A stretch of 64,000 nucleotides of DNA from Steromphala cineraria (taxonomy: Eukaryota; Mollusca; Gastropoda; Trochida; Trochidae): contig OU744725.1 of NCBI GenBank assembly GCA_916613615.1, positions 66,100,575-66,164,574 of the forward strand, in the 5' to 3' direction. How positions within the stretch are numbered: position 1 is the first letter of the stretch; every line of letters begins with the position of its first letter. The notes under the pieces were generated by a model, which saw nothing but the letters and a program-made list of their open reading frames with translations, had not been told where the DNA came from and did no database searches. Below, piece by piece: positions 34,800 through 46,199 of this stretch. Both the position numbers and the translations under genes were made by a program.

Positions 34800-37050
34800 T
34801 TTTATAAAAAGAACTGTATGGACAGTGTGTGTAAATATTTATGAGAGCTTCATTCAATGCCTAATATCATTGGCAACTGGTTCCATTTCCTGATACATAC
34901 TTCCAATCTGTTATTTTTCCTAGACATAATTTTTTCAATTGAACATGTCATTTTAAGAAATTTTAGAAACTCCTTAAAAGAGAGTACATGTTGTCTTATA
35001 CTTGAGACATAGATAAATCTGTTGGCTAAAAGTATCATATGATTAAGTATTTTACTATGAGAGCTAACTCCAAAGGCGATATCAAATTTTGTAAGTATGA
35101 TGTAACAATAAAGATGATTATTAATAAACATTTCCAAGTCTTGCCAAAATTTGTTTAAAAATTCACAGTCAAAGTATACATGTGAGATATCTTCTGAGGC
35201 ACGTTGACAAAATGTGCATTTATCATTATCAACTAGCTTCATTTTCAGTAGTTCTCTCTTTGTATAAATAGTTCTGAAAATGAATTTAAACTAATGTCCA
35301 AAAGAAAGTACCCAGTGTATTTTTTTAACATAAGATAACAACCAATGCAGATATATGTGCAAATCTTTTTGTTCGGAATAGAATATTCATTTCCTCAGCA
35401 TATGCAGACAATTTCATTTGGTACGAAGTCAAAATTACCGTATGACTGTCTAAAAAAGACAGGTGGTATCAAAAACTGAATTTCAGCACAAATCAACAAA
35501 GCAATTCATTTGCAAAGTGACAAGAAATTTTTATTTAATAACGGATATGACGACCATTGGCTTTAATACAGGCAAACACACTTCGACATATTGAAGAAGT
35601 AAGGCGGTGTATGACCTCTGTTGGATTTGCTGCCATTCTTGAATCAGCAATTGTTCCAGTAGCTGGATCGTGACAGTAGGTTCGGGTCGTCTACTGATTT
35701 TTCGATCTAGTTGGTCCCATAGGTGCTTGATGGGATTCATGTCGAGAGAATATGCTGGCTATGGCAAAACATCGATATTGGCGTTGGCTAAGAAGGCATT
35801 TGTCAGTCTTGCCGTGTGCGGTCTTGCGTTGTCATGTTGAAAAACGATTCCCTGCGGCTGTTGCTGAAAGAAAGAAGCACAACTGGTCTCAACACCTCTT
35901 CTCTGTACCTTTGAGCATTTAAATTGCCATGCCTCATTGTCAAATTGCCGTAGATCCCTCCCCATATCATAACGGACCCGCCTCAAAACCCATTCTGGGC
36001 CGTGTGTTCACCAACGCGTCGATACACAGGTGTCTGCCGTCTATTCTGAATAGACAAAACCTGCTTTCATCGGAAAACAGCACACGTCGCCAATTACGGA
36101 GCTGCCAACGTCGGACTTGCCTCTCCCATGCCAGTCTACGACGCTGGTTTTAAAGATCAGATGGACGCCGCGGTAAGGACGACGTGTTCGGATGCCATGG
36201 ATTCGTAGTCGTCGGTACACCGTCTGTCGACTGATGACTCGTCTGAGGGTCTGTCAACGCCGTTGACGTCGCCGTGACAAACCGATTGTACAGATGTATC
36301 GTGCGGTTGTGACAGTCTCACCAGGTTTTGTCATGGCTGGACGACCACTTCTTGGCCTGTCTGACGTATTGTCTGTTTGCCTGAGTCGTTGCATCAGTCT
36401 GGTGATAATTTGTCTGGTGCAGCCGAAGGTTCTGGCTTTGATGGTGTTGTTTGGGCCTAGTTGCGCCATACTGACAGCTCTCTCTCTTTCCACCGAGTTA
36501 AATGCAGCATACCTTGTGTGGTTTTCTTTCTCCTCTGGTCATACCGTGTCGTTTAGGCTGATTTATACCGTCGATATGCACGTGCATTTTGTGCTACAGC
36601 AGGAAACATCATTTTTGGTGTTTTGCAGCGTTGGAGCGATTTTTTTCACCTGTTTTGTCATGCGTGTCCGAAAAATGATGGGTTTGCACATATAAAATAT
36701 GATCAAATAAGTTTTGGACAACATTTACATCCAAAAAAACTTTTGTATAAAATTTGTGGGTTGGTACTTTCTTTTGGACACTAGTTTATATTGAAAATCA
36801 AGTAGCTTACAATCATTGATACATTGTCTGTAAACTAAAAAGACATCTTTCCAATTTATGTTTTGTTGAAAGATATTGTTCGAAAACTCTAGTACCTTTC
36901 GAACAGTTTTGTTACCAATCAGTTTATCATAAAATACCCTTGAGCCTTTACTATCAGAGATCACATCATTATGGACAACATTATAAGATGGATGATTTAA
37001 ACGGAATGTTGTTCAACAAATGTTGATAATCTAGAAATGTTCCTTTTATT
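34800..37050 (-). mobile_element. 5'-truncated Tx1/L1-type LINE tail, split by a Tc1 element
   Basis: On the minus strand 36964-36784 encodes DSKGSRVFYDKLI and LLDFQYKL; 35291-34850 continues with KRELLKMKLVDNDKCTFC and ISHVYFDC, the zinc-binding tail. Joined around the Tc1 insert, the order matches the tail of the LINE at 46.2-48.4 kb. Copies 2 and 3 of the duplication lack it between their GTTTAAGGTGATTCTTT and AAGTTCATTT equivalents, so it is an insertion private to copy 1. There is no RT core. Confidence 0.75.
35294..36781 (-). mobile_element. Tc1-type transposon with decayed transposase
   Basis: TIRs are ATGTCCAAAAGAAAGTACC and, inverted, GGTACTTTCTTTTGGACAC, with TA at 35292-35293 and 36782-36783. 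Length 1488 bp. Minus-strand pieces of transposase remain: an N-terminal HTH region ending RLRQTDNTSDRPRSGRPAMT (36493-36254), a segment with VFQHDNARPHTARLT (35986-35759) and NPIKHLWDQLDRK (35740-35531). The pieces lie in different frames with stops between them, so the transposase is dead. Asp residues of the second and third catalytic blocks are visible. Confidence 0.85.
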
Positions 37051-38051
37051 TGAAATGAACTTGGCTATGACGCCAGTTTTATTTCTTACTACTGATAATA
37101 ATAATTGATAAGATTTCCTCTTTGGTTTTGTTGAATTATACATAATGGTTACTTCATGACTATGTCTTGTAAATGTCAAATATTAAGAATAATTTTCAGT
37201 TTTAACCTATGTATAAAATAACAAAAACATTTTGAGGCAGTTGATATTGAAATATATTCTACAGTTTTACTTACAATTTCAACACTTCCCCCCTCCAAAT
37301 TCCCTAAATTTTATGAAGAATGCTGAAAGTTGTAACTCATGATAAATTTGCATAACCGAGATTTAATTTGAAATGACTTATTACAAGCAAAGTCATAAGT
37401 TTGATTCAATGCGTAGGAGCCAAACGCTGCCCTTAATACCAATTGACTATATAACAAGGGATAACAATGCATGATAATTATATGGGAGACGACTCTTGTA
37501 AGACTACAAACAGTGCCTGAAATGTGGACGCTTGCCAACCAGATATTTTACACAATCAAAATGCATGGTGAACTAGATGTGATTTTACTCATAAAAACAG
37601 ATGTCCATCACTACATTTCAGCTGAATTTTGTTTTTAAAAATTTCTTATAATTCTTAAAAATTCAAGGATAAACAAAGAATATTCTTTATATGAAACAAG
37701 ATGAGCTGTAAGGTTTACTTACGTTTATGGGAATCGTTAATCAACATCTTCACAGTTTGTCATGCAAACGAAGCCTTCCCTTCAAAATGACAAAGTCCAA
37801 ACTGTCGCCATTGAAACCAAACATTTTGTAATGAAAATTAAGTTGTAACCTCCAAAAGGAACATTCATTCAGGACTTATCGATTTTCGTTCAAAGAGTTT
37901 TCGACAAATTAAGAACTGGACTTTTGTTATTTTTGTCCAACAAACACGTAATAATAATTAGACTTTCACTACGACATCTTAATTATCGGCTGTGAAAAAC
38001 CCAACTTAATAATTTTTTAATTACCATTTATGTGGATATTTTAAGTTTTAT

Positions 38052-38177
38052 CATTCAGAGGTGGGGTCGGGGGGGAGATACCAGGCTCGAGCTTGGTGTT
38101 ATGCGACAAGCCGAAGGCGAGTTGCATAACATCAAGCGAGAGGCTGATATCTTCCCATGTACCCCGCCTCTGAATGG
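38052..38177. repeat. 126-bp foldback
   Basis: Outer arms CATTCAGAGGTGGGG and CCCCGCCTCTGAATG; inner arms CTTGGTGTTATGCGACAAG and GAGTTGCATAACATCAAG. The centre is CCGAAGGCGA. Confidence 0.75.
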
Positions 38178-39143
38178 TTTAACAAATTTATCTTACTGAA
38201 TGTTTAAACAGAAGGAATAAAATAAGGATAAAGAAAAACGTTAACTGCGTAACCCCTTTGACTATAGTTTGTAACCAGCTTGATCATGTGTTCGAGGTAC
38301 ATACATTGTACATTTCAAGACAGTATGTTAATCTGCACGCTTTTTTATGCTTTTTATGTGCCGGGGTATGAATAATTTTTTAACCCACTCAAGAGGGCAA
38401 TATCAGTATTTGTCCAGGGTAACGTGGACCAATCAGAGATCGAGATTCTTACATGAGGTAGGATAACTTCTTTTATCTCGACTTGCACAGCAATGTCGGT
38501 TTACCATTGGTCAAAACCGGTCACGTGCCGTAGGGATATTTAGCTATGTTAAACTGGGCCACGCGCCCCCCTAGTAACAAGCAACGACGGAGTGTCAAGA
38601 GTTATCTCCCTTGCCCTTTGTTCGGTAAACAAGGCCACGCTACGCTCGATTGTTGTAACGTCATGTATGCTCGGTGAATTGCCCTGCACATGCTAAAGTC
38701 AGCTTTAAACAAAAAACATTACTGGTATAAGTGAAATGTTCTTCAAATAGGATTGGTACCTCAAAATACATTAGCAAGTCATACGGCATGTTGACCCGCT
38801 CACTCGCTGCAAGGTTGTCCATCAGCGAGCTCAAGATTCAAATAATGCAAACAGAAAGCCGACCTATGAATAATAGTTAAGTTAAAAGTCACCGCTTTTT
38901 GTTTATTGTACTCTCAAACCAACCTGTACATTCTGCTATGATGTCTGTCTTATCTATAACTCCGACACTATCAAATTAATCTCGCTTGGTCCTACTCGAC
39001 AGTCCGCCATGACAGGGACTTCTACGGCCGCTTCAAATCGAATGTGGTGCGACTGCACGAGGTCACGTGACCAAACAATCAAACTTAAGAAATGACCGCA
39101 TTGCTCGGTATTTTGATTTTTTTTTGTAAATCCTAAATTTCCG

Positions 39144-39173
39144 TCTAGTACCGTGCGCTCCGCTTCGGTACTA
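39144..39173. repeat. short hairpin with CG-rich loop
   Basis: CTAGTACCG and CGGTACTAG around TGCGCTCCGCTT. Confidence 0.6.
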
Positions 39174-39331
39174 GACCATACTTTTGGTCATTAACGCGAT
39201 GGTGTATAAATTATATTTGTAAATACCTAAATAAAAGAGTAACACTGATCTGATCAGACGCCATTTTGGCCAATCTCATCTTTCAAGCCAGATTTAAAGC
39301 ATTTAGAAAAGGTGCTCGTCGAGATAAATTC

Positions 39332-39470
39332 GTTACCATGTGTCCGCGAGTTTGATATGGAGATTTATCATGTGTCCGAGTTAAATATCAAACTCGAACT
39401 TCGTTCTCGTTTGATATTTAACTCGGACACATGATAAATCTCCATATCAAACTCGCGAACACATGGTAAC
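39332..39470. repeat. 139-bp near-perfect palindrome
   Basis: GTTACCATGTGTCCGCGAGT reads back as ACTCGCGAACACATGGTAAC with one mismatch. The arms continue through TTATCATGTGTCCGAGTTAA and its complement to a small GAACTTCGTTC centre. Confidence 0.9.
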
Positions 39471-40396
39471 TTATATTCACCAAACGCTTAATAGTGTTAC
39501 ATCGTCAAATGATTTGGACAACATTTCTTTGAAAATCGTTAATAATTGGGATTTTTATCTGTGACATTGTAAGGATAGATGTATAGCTCACGAAGCAGTG
39601 AGTCACAAAAAGTGCATGAGAGCAGTCATGCATTAACTGGTTTGTGGCCTAGAGAGATCTAGGCGGCACATCAAAAGTGGCTTTCAGAACATATTTGAGT
39701 AGCGACCTTTGACGCACATTGCATATTGTAATCAGACATTCACATATTCCAAAGAATATACTGAAATATGTTTGTGGTTAAATAAACTTTAAAAACTTTT
39801 TAACAGTTTATGATTAGTATCAGCGCCTACATGTACAATGTGCCCTAGTGTGTTCTTGAAGTGATTCAATTATTTACTAGGTGTTATTATGTCTTCCCCC
39901 CTTATGAGGTTCCAACTTAATTTTCATTACAAAATATTTGGTTTCAATGGCAAGAGTTTGGACTTTGTAATTTTGAAGGGAAGATGCTGTTAAACGATTA
40001 CCTTAAACGTAACTAAACCTTACAGTTTTTTTTGTTTCATATAAAGAATATTCTTAACTTCTTTAAGAGGCATTTAGAAGTTGGTAAGAGGAATGAGAAC
40101 AAGTTCTATGGATTTACAACTTCTTTATTGCAGGAGTGCGACGTTTCGGTGTAGGTACTAACACCGTTTTCAAGCAAGTGATACAGAGTATGATATGGAA
40201 GTGATTATATACATAATGGTGAATATGTTTATACAATTAATTGGATTGATGTACAGAGTTTTTGCAGTTGACAAGGTTGATGTACATTGTGATTGGATTG
40301 TTGTTATAGTACACAATGCATGAGAGGAAGCCAGATGGAGTGATTGTTGTTACAGTATACATACATGAAGAGAAGCCAGATGGACAGAATGAGTGA

Positions 40397-40914
40397 TTAC
40401 TTAGATTTAATTAAGTGGTGATAAGCTGAAGGTAGGTAATAGCCTTGATCACGGTTCATCGAGGGATGAAAGCGGTATATTTTGATTGCCTCTAAATACT
40501 TTCTAATCTTGTAATCTGCCCGGTTGGTTTCAAGGACTTTGATGTCTCCCCAGAGGATTTTGTGGTCAGGATTGGCTTGAATGTGATCTGATATTGCTGA
40601 TTTAGAGTCTTTGTGCTGAACTGATGACCGATGTTCCTTGATTCTGAGAGGCAAGGGGCGGGAGGTTTCGCCGATGTAGGAGTCGCCACATTCGCAGTGA
40701 ATGTAGTAGACTACGCCGGACGCCGGTCTTCTTTGGTTGATCGTGGGGGTTTTCCATTGGCTTGTAGTTGGTTTTGGATGGATGGACCTTTCTGGAAGAG
40801 GACATCGATGTTAGCTTGTTTCTTCAGTACGAATCTGGTGACTGACTGTCGGAACGAAGGGGATGGTGATGATGAAGGGGGCTGACTGTTGGCGGGGTGA
40901 TTTGTCTCTTGGTC
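40397..40914 (-). pseudogene. GIY-YIG endonuclease region of the Penelope-like element
   Basis: Reads PLRIKEHRSSVQHKDSKSAI, HIQANPDHKILWGDIKVLE and NRDQGYYLP to a stop, matching the intact inverted copy. The upstream part, including the GIY and YIG strands, is in shifted frames (40602-40805 and beyond). Belongs at the C-terminus of the RT protein. Confidence 0.7.
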
Positions 40915-42561
40915 TCAGGGTGGCGTTGATTGTTTGGTTGACAAGTTTGGGTGGATATTGGTTGTATACAGTGAAGACGTAACGCAGGTAATGGATCTCA
41001 GCTTCTCAGATCTCAGGGCCTCAGGGGTGGAGCAGATGTTCTTAGCTCTTCGGGTCAGGGTTGCAATGATACCTTTCTTGACTTGTAGTGGATGGTTTGA
41101 GGAGAAGTGTAGATACTGGTCTGTGTGGGTGGGTTTTCTGTAGACGCTGGTTATGAGTTTGTTGGAGGTTTTCTGGACGAGGACATCTAGGAATGGTAAT
41201 TTCTCATCTGCCTCTTCTTCCATGGTGAACTTCATCCTGGGGTGCTGGGCGTTGAGATGATCTAGGAGATGGTTGGGGTCGTCGTTGGGGCTGATGATGA
41301 CAAAGGTGTCGTCTACTTTCCGGAACCAGCATATGGGTTGGATGGGTGAGGTCAGGAGGGCGGTTTCTTCAAGGTGGGTCATGTAGACTTCTGTGATGAT
41401 GGGGGAGAGTGGAGAACCAATGGGTAGACCATGGGTTTGTTGGAAGATCTTGTCGGACCAGGTAAAGTAGGTAGAGGTGATGCAGGAATGGATGAGGCGG
41501 ATGATGCTGTCTATGGTGAGATGGGTGTCCAGTTGGGAGTGGATGTCTGCTAGTCTTCCTCGGATGATGTCTAGGGCTTCTTCTCAGGGGACGTTGGTGA
41601 AGAGATCGACTACATCATAACTGATGAGTTTGACTGGTTGGGTGATGGAGTTGATTTTTGTGCAGAGCTCGGCTGAGTCTGACACAAAGGACTTCACTGA
41701 TTTTCCTAGTGGGGCAAGGAGTCGGGCAAGGTGCTGGGCGGTGTTGTAGTGGACAGTGTTGCGGGAACATACCAGGAGGCGGGCCTTGACAGGATCTTTG
41801 TGGACTTTGATGGTGGCTCGGGCATAGGGTGGTCGAGGATGGGGGACTGCGAGCTGCTTATGTAGAGTTGGGCCGATTTCGTTGTTGTCCAGGAGTTCTT
41901 TCAGAAGACTTTTGTGTTGACGTTGGAGGGAGTTAGTGGGGTCTTTCTTGAGCTGCTTGTAGGTGGTCGGGTCGTTCAGCATGTTGTCGGTGAGGGTGTT
42001 GAAGTCGTTGGTGTTCATGATGACTGCTGCTCTGCCCTTGTCTGCTGGAGCAATGGTGATGGCCGGATCAGATTGCAATTGAGACAAAGTTATCTTTTCT
42101 GCATTGGTTAAGTTTCCTTTTTTATTAGCATTGTGAGAGTTATTCTTATCTAAAATGTTGGCTATCTGGTGACGCAGATAGTCAACCTTACCGCCAGGAG
42201 CGAGTTGCTGCAGTCCCTTCTCAACATTTTCAATAAATGTATCATTGTTGGGGCGTGAGGATGGAGCAAAGTTTAGGCCTTTTGAGAGGACTGCTATGTC
42301 GTCTGTGCTGAGGGCTCTGCTGCTGAGGTTGACGACGGTTTTCTGAAGGTAGTCAGTGCGGGTGGGACGTCTGGGCTTGAGTTTGGTTGGCTGGAGTTGG
42401 TTGAATTTCGCTAGGTGTGTCTTCTTAGTGGACTGGTCTAAAGTGCGGTTGGTGTTGGTCTGGGCACGTCTCAGATTGTTGTAGTTTTCAGTGCTGAGGG
42501 TATTCTGGAGGTTCTCTTGTTGAGTAACTATGGAGTTAAGGGTGATGGCTTTTGTCTTCTG
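40915..42561 (-). pseudogene. Penelope-type reverse transcriptase, truncated and interrupted
   Basis: The minus-strand frame encodes APADKGRAAVIMN, YARATIKVHKDPVKARLLVC, motif A SYDVVDLFTNVP, then an in-frame TGA at 41584-41586. It resumes with HGLPIGSPLSPIITEVYM, the KVDDTFVII catalytic motif and SVYRKPTHTDQYLHF. Near 41025 a small duplication shifts the frame, so the expected EAEIHYLR continuation to GIY-YIG is lost. The 5' end is cut at 42561 where the inverted copy begins. One stop plus one frameshift makes it inactive; decay is recent. Confidence 0.85.
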
Positions 42562-43173
42562 GAAGCTGAGATCCATCACCTGCGTCACGTCTTCACTGTA
42601 TACAACCAATATCCACCCAAACTTGTCAACCAAACAATCAACGCCACCCTGAGACCAAGAGACAAACCACCCCGCCAACAGTCAGCCCCCTTCATCATCA
42701 CCATCCCCTTCGTTCCGACAGTCAGCCACCAGATTCGTAGACTCCTGAAGAAACAAGCTAACATCGATGTCCTCTTCCAGAAAGGTCCATCCATCCAAAA
42801 CCAACTACAAGCCAATGGAAAACCCCCACGATCAACCAAAGAAGACCCGTTCGGCGTAGTCTACCACATTCACTGCGAATGTGGCGACTCCTACATCGGC
42901 GAAACCTCCCGCCCCTTGCCTCTCAGAATCAAGGAACATCGGTCATCAGTTCAGCACACAGACTCTAAATCAGCAATATCAGATCACATTCAAGCCAATC
43001 CTGACCACAAAATCCTCTGGGGAGACATCAAAGTCCTTGAAACCAACCGGGCAGATTACAAGATTAGAAAGTATTTAGAGGCAATCAAAATATACCGCTT
43101 TCATCCCTCGATGAACCGTGATCAAGGCTATTACCTACCTTCAGCTTATCACCACTTAATTAAATCTAAGTAA
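42562..43173 (+). CDS. inverted Penelope 3' fragment with intact GIY-YIG domain
   Basis: The open frame starts in the minus-strand RT region (42517) and becomes genuine element sequence at 42562 (EAEIHHLRHVFTVYNQYPPK). It continues with a linker and the GIY-YIG block GVVYHIHCECGDSYIGETSR, KEHRSSVQH and NRDQGYYLPSAYHH to the stop. The first ~15 residues are antisense chance sequence. No RT is attached, so a complete element protein cannot be made from it. Confidence 0.75.
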   Translation, partial: EAEIHHLRHVFTVYNQYPPKLVNQTINATLRPRDKPPRQQSAPFIITIPFVPTVSHQIRRLLKKQANIDVLFQKGPSIQNQLQANGKPPRSTKEDPFGVVYHIHCECGDSYIGETSRPLPLRIKEHRSSVQHTDSKSAISDHIQANPDHKILWGDIKVLETNRADYKIRKYLEAIKIYRFHPSMNRDQGYYLPSAYHHLIKSK

Positions 43174-43744
43174 TCACTCATTCTGTCCATCTGGCTTCTT
43201 TTCATGTATGTATACTGTAACAACAATCACTCCATCTGGCTTCCTCTCATGCATTGTGTACTATAACAACAATCCAATCACCATGTACATCAACCTTGTC
43301 AACTGCAAAAACTCTGTACATCAATCCAATTAATTGTATAAACATATTCACCATTATGTATATAATCACTTCCATATCATACTCTGTATCACTTGCTTGA
43401 AAACGGTGTTAGTACCTACACTGAAACGTCGCACTCCTGCAATAAAGAAGTTGTAAATCCATAGAACTTGTTCTCATTCAAAGAATATTCTTTGTTAATC
43501 TTTGAATTTTTAAAAATTATAAGTAATTTTTTATTTTAAATTTAGCTGAAAGATAGTGATGGACATCTGTTTTTATGAGTAAAATCACATCTAGTTCACA
43601 ATGCATTTGGATTGTGTAAATTATCTGGTTGACAAGCGTCCACATTTCAAGCACTGTTTGGTAGGTAGGTATGTGGGTGGAATTTAAGGTCGACGTTGGG
43701 CCAACAAATGACCTATATGCGCCCGTCATTAAACAGGATTAAAA

Positions 43745-46190
43745 GATTAGAAAATAATTATACATGAGGTTAAAAAAGATTCATATGCAGTCATATTTGC
43801 CCGTGTTGCATACGTAATCTAAAAGGGCTCTTTGAATGTCACCATACAGCAGGTTTTCTCCAAGAATAGACCTCAGATCGAAGGTACTTGATCTTGATGA
43901 GAACACCTCTATAAGTTCTTGACGATGGATAATATGTCCCTCGCACTCAATTAAAAAATGAAAAACAGTTTCTGGGCAATTGCCAGCACAACCCTGACAC
44001 ATAGGCGATTTATCCTTGTCTAACATGTGTTTGTATGCATTTAAGCCACAGTGGCCGAGTCTTCATCGAGTCAAAACAACTTAATCTCTTCTCTTTTGGC
44101 GGCGAATCTTTACGTGCTTAATGACTTTAGGGCATAAGTTGTACATATGTCTGGCATTGGTGCCATGATCCCAGTTACTTTGCCACAGTTGGCAAATTGC
44201 TTTATGTATAACAGTGAAGTAATCCCAATCACATTTAGCAGATAAAACAGATGATGCTAAAAGTAAGATCGAGTACGGAATATGTTAAATTGCCATGGTT
44301 AATACGAGTTGCCTTGCCAGTATTGAGAACAACTAGATCTGCATCGTCAAGAAAAGCCTCAATGACTGACCCAGCAAGATCTGTCTTCTTACAACCACAC
44401 ATCTCATGGTGGCTGTTGAAATCACCACAGATAAAGACTGGACCATTTATGCCCCTCATCATTTTAGAATAATCACCAAGAGAAGTTGAACTAAAACATT
44501 GACGATGGTAAGAGCTAGTTTATCATCATTGAAAATTTCAACAGCATTTGCCTCAAATTTAAGTTTAGGAAAAACATGTTTTTTGAATGTGAGCTCAGTC
44601 TTGACGAAAATGGCACATCCACCTCTACGAGGGCTGGTTGTGGTAGGATCAAAGGTAACCCGGTCCTGACAGAAGCTGACATATCCGTTTATTCTGAACT
44701 GACAATCTGGCCATAGAAAAGTTTCTTGGACACAGATTATATCAGGTAAAGTATTTAGTGTACCTATATGCTCCTTCAACTGTGGACCATGATCTACCAA
44801 ACTCTGTGCATTCCACTGCAATATACTGAGGACAACAAGTGCTGTCTCCATCATGACTTGTGAGTGGAGAATGACTTAAAGGTGTCTTCATGTACAACAA
44901 GCTTTAAATGACATTTAGCAGCTTCCATTATTTTGCTTATCTGGTTATCTCTACATACAGTTAGCACTTCCAATAGAAAAGTGACCAGGTTCTCTGAGCT
45001 GATTTCTGAATTGTTGGATGAAGTTGCCAGAGAGGAGTGAGATGGTGCCTTACTGTTTTGGTTTTGGTGTTCTGGACCATGTTTAGCGAGTTTACAATTG
45101 CATGATGTTCTACCAGATGGGGGAATCTCATTGTTCTGAGGTGTTTGTATGATTTGGGTGTTGCTGACTGAAGATTGAGAACTATTCTCCACTACACTTT
45201 CATATGATGGGGCATTATCCTAAACAATATGCACTGCTTCTTTGTAGGAAATCTTATTTTCAACACGTACACGCTGAACTTCTACAGCCTGCTTGTACTT
45301 TGGACAGCCCTTATTATATGCAGCACTATGGTTACCTCCACAGATGGAGCACTTAAGATTGTCCTTTGAAGGACATTCCTGGTACGTGTGACTACCACTA
45401 CAACTACACTTGTGACGATATGACCAAATCGTTGACATTTATAGCACCTTAGGGCTGGGGGTACATACAGTCATACTTTAAAGGATTCGTAGAACATTGC
45501 AACTCTCGCAGGGAGAGCTTGAGAGGAGAATGTTAGCAAAACGGAAGTGGTCACTTCCATATCTTTACCCCTAAGAAGTCGTTTGGCTGCAGTTACCTTG
45601 AATGTCTTAAGTTCTGAAACAATGTCTTTCTCAGTGAGCTCTTTGTCAACGTTGTAAATAACCCCTCTGCTTTCTCTAAGGCTTTTTGGTATATGGGTCT
45701 TGATGTGCTTGCCCCACAAACGTGTTAACCTCTCTGCAACTGTGCTCTAGATTTGCACCGAAGTACAATGCCCCCCCTTTCCAGTTTCTTTAAACGTTCT
45801 ATGTCACCAACATTTTTCTGAATTTCTTTAGCGAGAGCTATGGCAGAAATAGCCTTGAGATTCGAACGTGGATCGACAGATGAGAGTATGGCAAAGAATT
45901 ACGTTTCTGGTTCTGAAATATCAGAATTATTGTCATCATCTAACTTTCGTTTTTGCCTTTTCGAAAGCATTGTTTGGAAATTCGTTTCATATTCAGCTTC
46001 TGTTGAGTATTCAACGACTTCATGCTGAGACCCACCCCAGTCCCTATCTTCGTCAGTATCAGAATGCATACTACGAATGCTACTTGGCTATGATGACGTA
46101 ACATGTCTCCGCGAAGCAGTGTTAGCGTAACAGCAATCAAGAGAGCTATCCGCGAAGCAGATATTAGGCAACAGAACAATGACAAATCAG
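43745..46190 (-). pseudogene. I/Jockey-type LINE relic lacking its RT
   Basis: In minus-strand order: ORF1 from about 46069 (M-H-S-D-T-D-E-D, KRQKRKLDDD, a Lys/Glu helix near LKKLERGGIVLRC), LRCYKCQRFGH and a further knuckle CPSKDNLKCSICGGNH (45438-45220), with frameshifts. Then an APE endonuclease: ILQWNAQSL, DIICVQETFLW, GGCAIFVK (44854-44459), GPVFICGDFNSHHE (44462-44235). Then it jumps to the C-terminal RLGHCGLNAYKH and CQGCAGNCPETVFHFLIEC tail (44060-43781). The reverse transcriptase between endonuclease and tail is deleted. Confidence 0.8.
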
Positions 46191-46199
46191 GCCCTCAAT

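Larger units (their letters stand above)
31200..37870 (+). repeat. segmental duplication, copy 1 (inverted relative to copies 2 and 3)
   Basis: Collinear with the minus strand of 39.9-52.7 kb and of 59.0-64.0 kb. It includes the PAN-like gene relic, its 3' flank and a common downstream tail (CCCTTCAAAATGACAAAGTC). It is interrupted by a ~1-kb insertion near 32.0-33.0 kb and by a LINE/Tc1 nest at 34.8-37.05 kb. Confidence 0.8.
37871..39894. other. centre of the inverted duplication, hairpin rich
   Basis: No gene seen. Contains CpG-richer stretches and three foldbacks (38052-38177, 39144-39173, 39332-39470). Confidence 0.4.
40056..43479 (-). mobile_element. Penelope-like element, composite with inverted 3' end
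   Basis: The whole unit is flanked by a 13-bp direct repeat AAAGAATATTCTT (40043-40055 and 43480-43492). Copy 3 has a single AAAGAATATTCTT at its uninterrupted site, so this is one insertion. From 42561 down to ~40090 it is a 5'-truncated minus-strand element (RT, then GIY-YIG, then 3' UTR). From 42562 to 43479 it is an inverted second copy of the 3' part. The two ends are therefore complementary over ~0.8 kb. Confidence 0.85.

Noticed and set aside
36294..36695. Plus-strand 133-codon hydrophobic frame
   Set aside because: Antisense of the Tc1 transposase N-terminal region and its flank.
40631..40885. Plus-strand frame across the Penelope 3' region
   Set aside because: Antisense shadow of the GIY-YIG region.
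44251..44472. Plus-strand frame opposite the LINE endonuclease
   Set aside because: Antisense of the GDFNSHH endonuclease segment.
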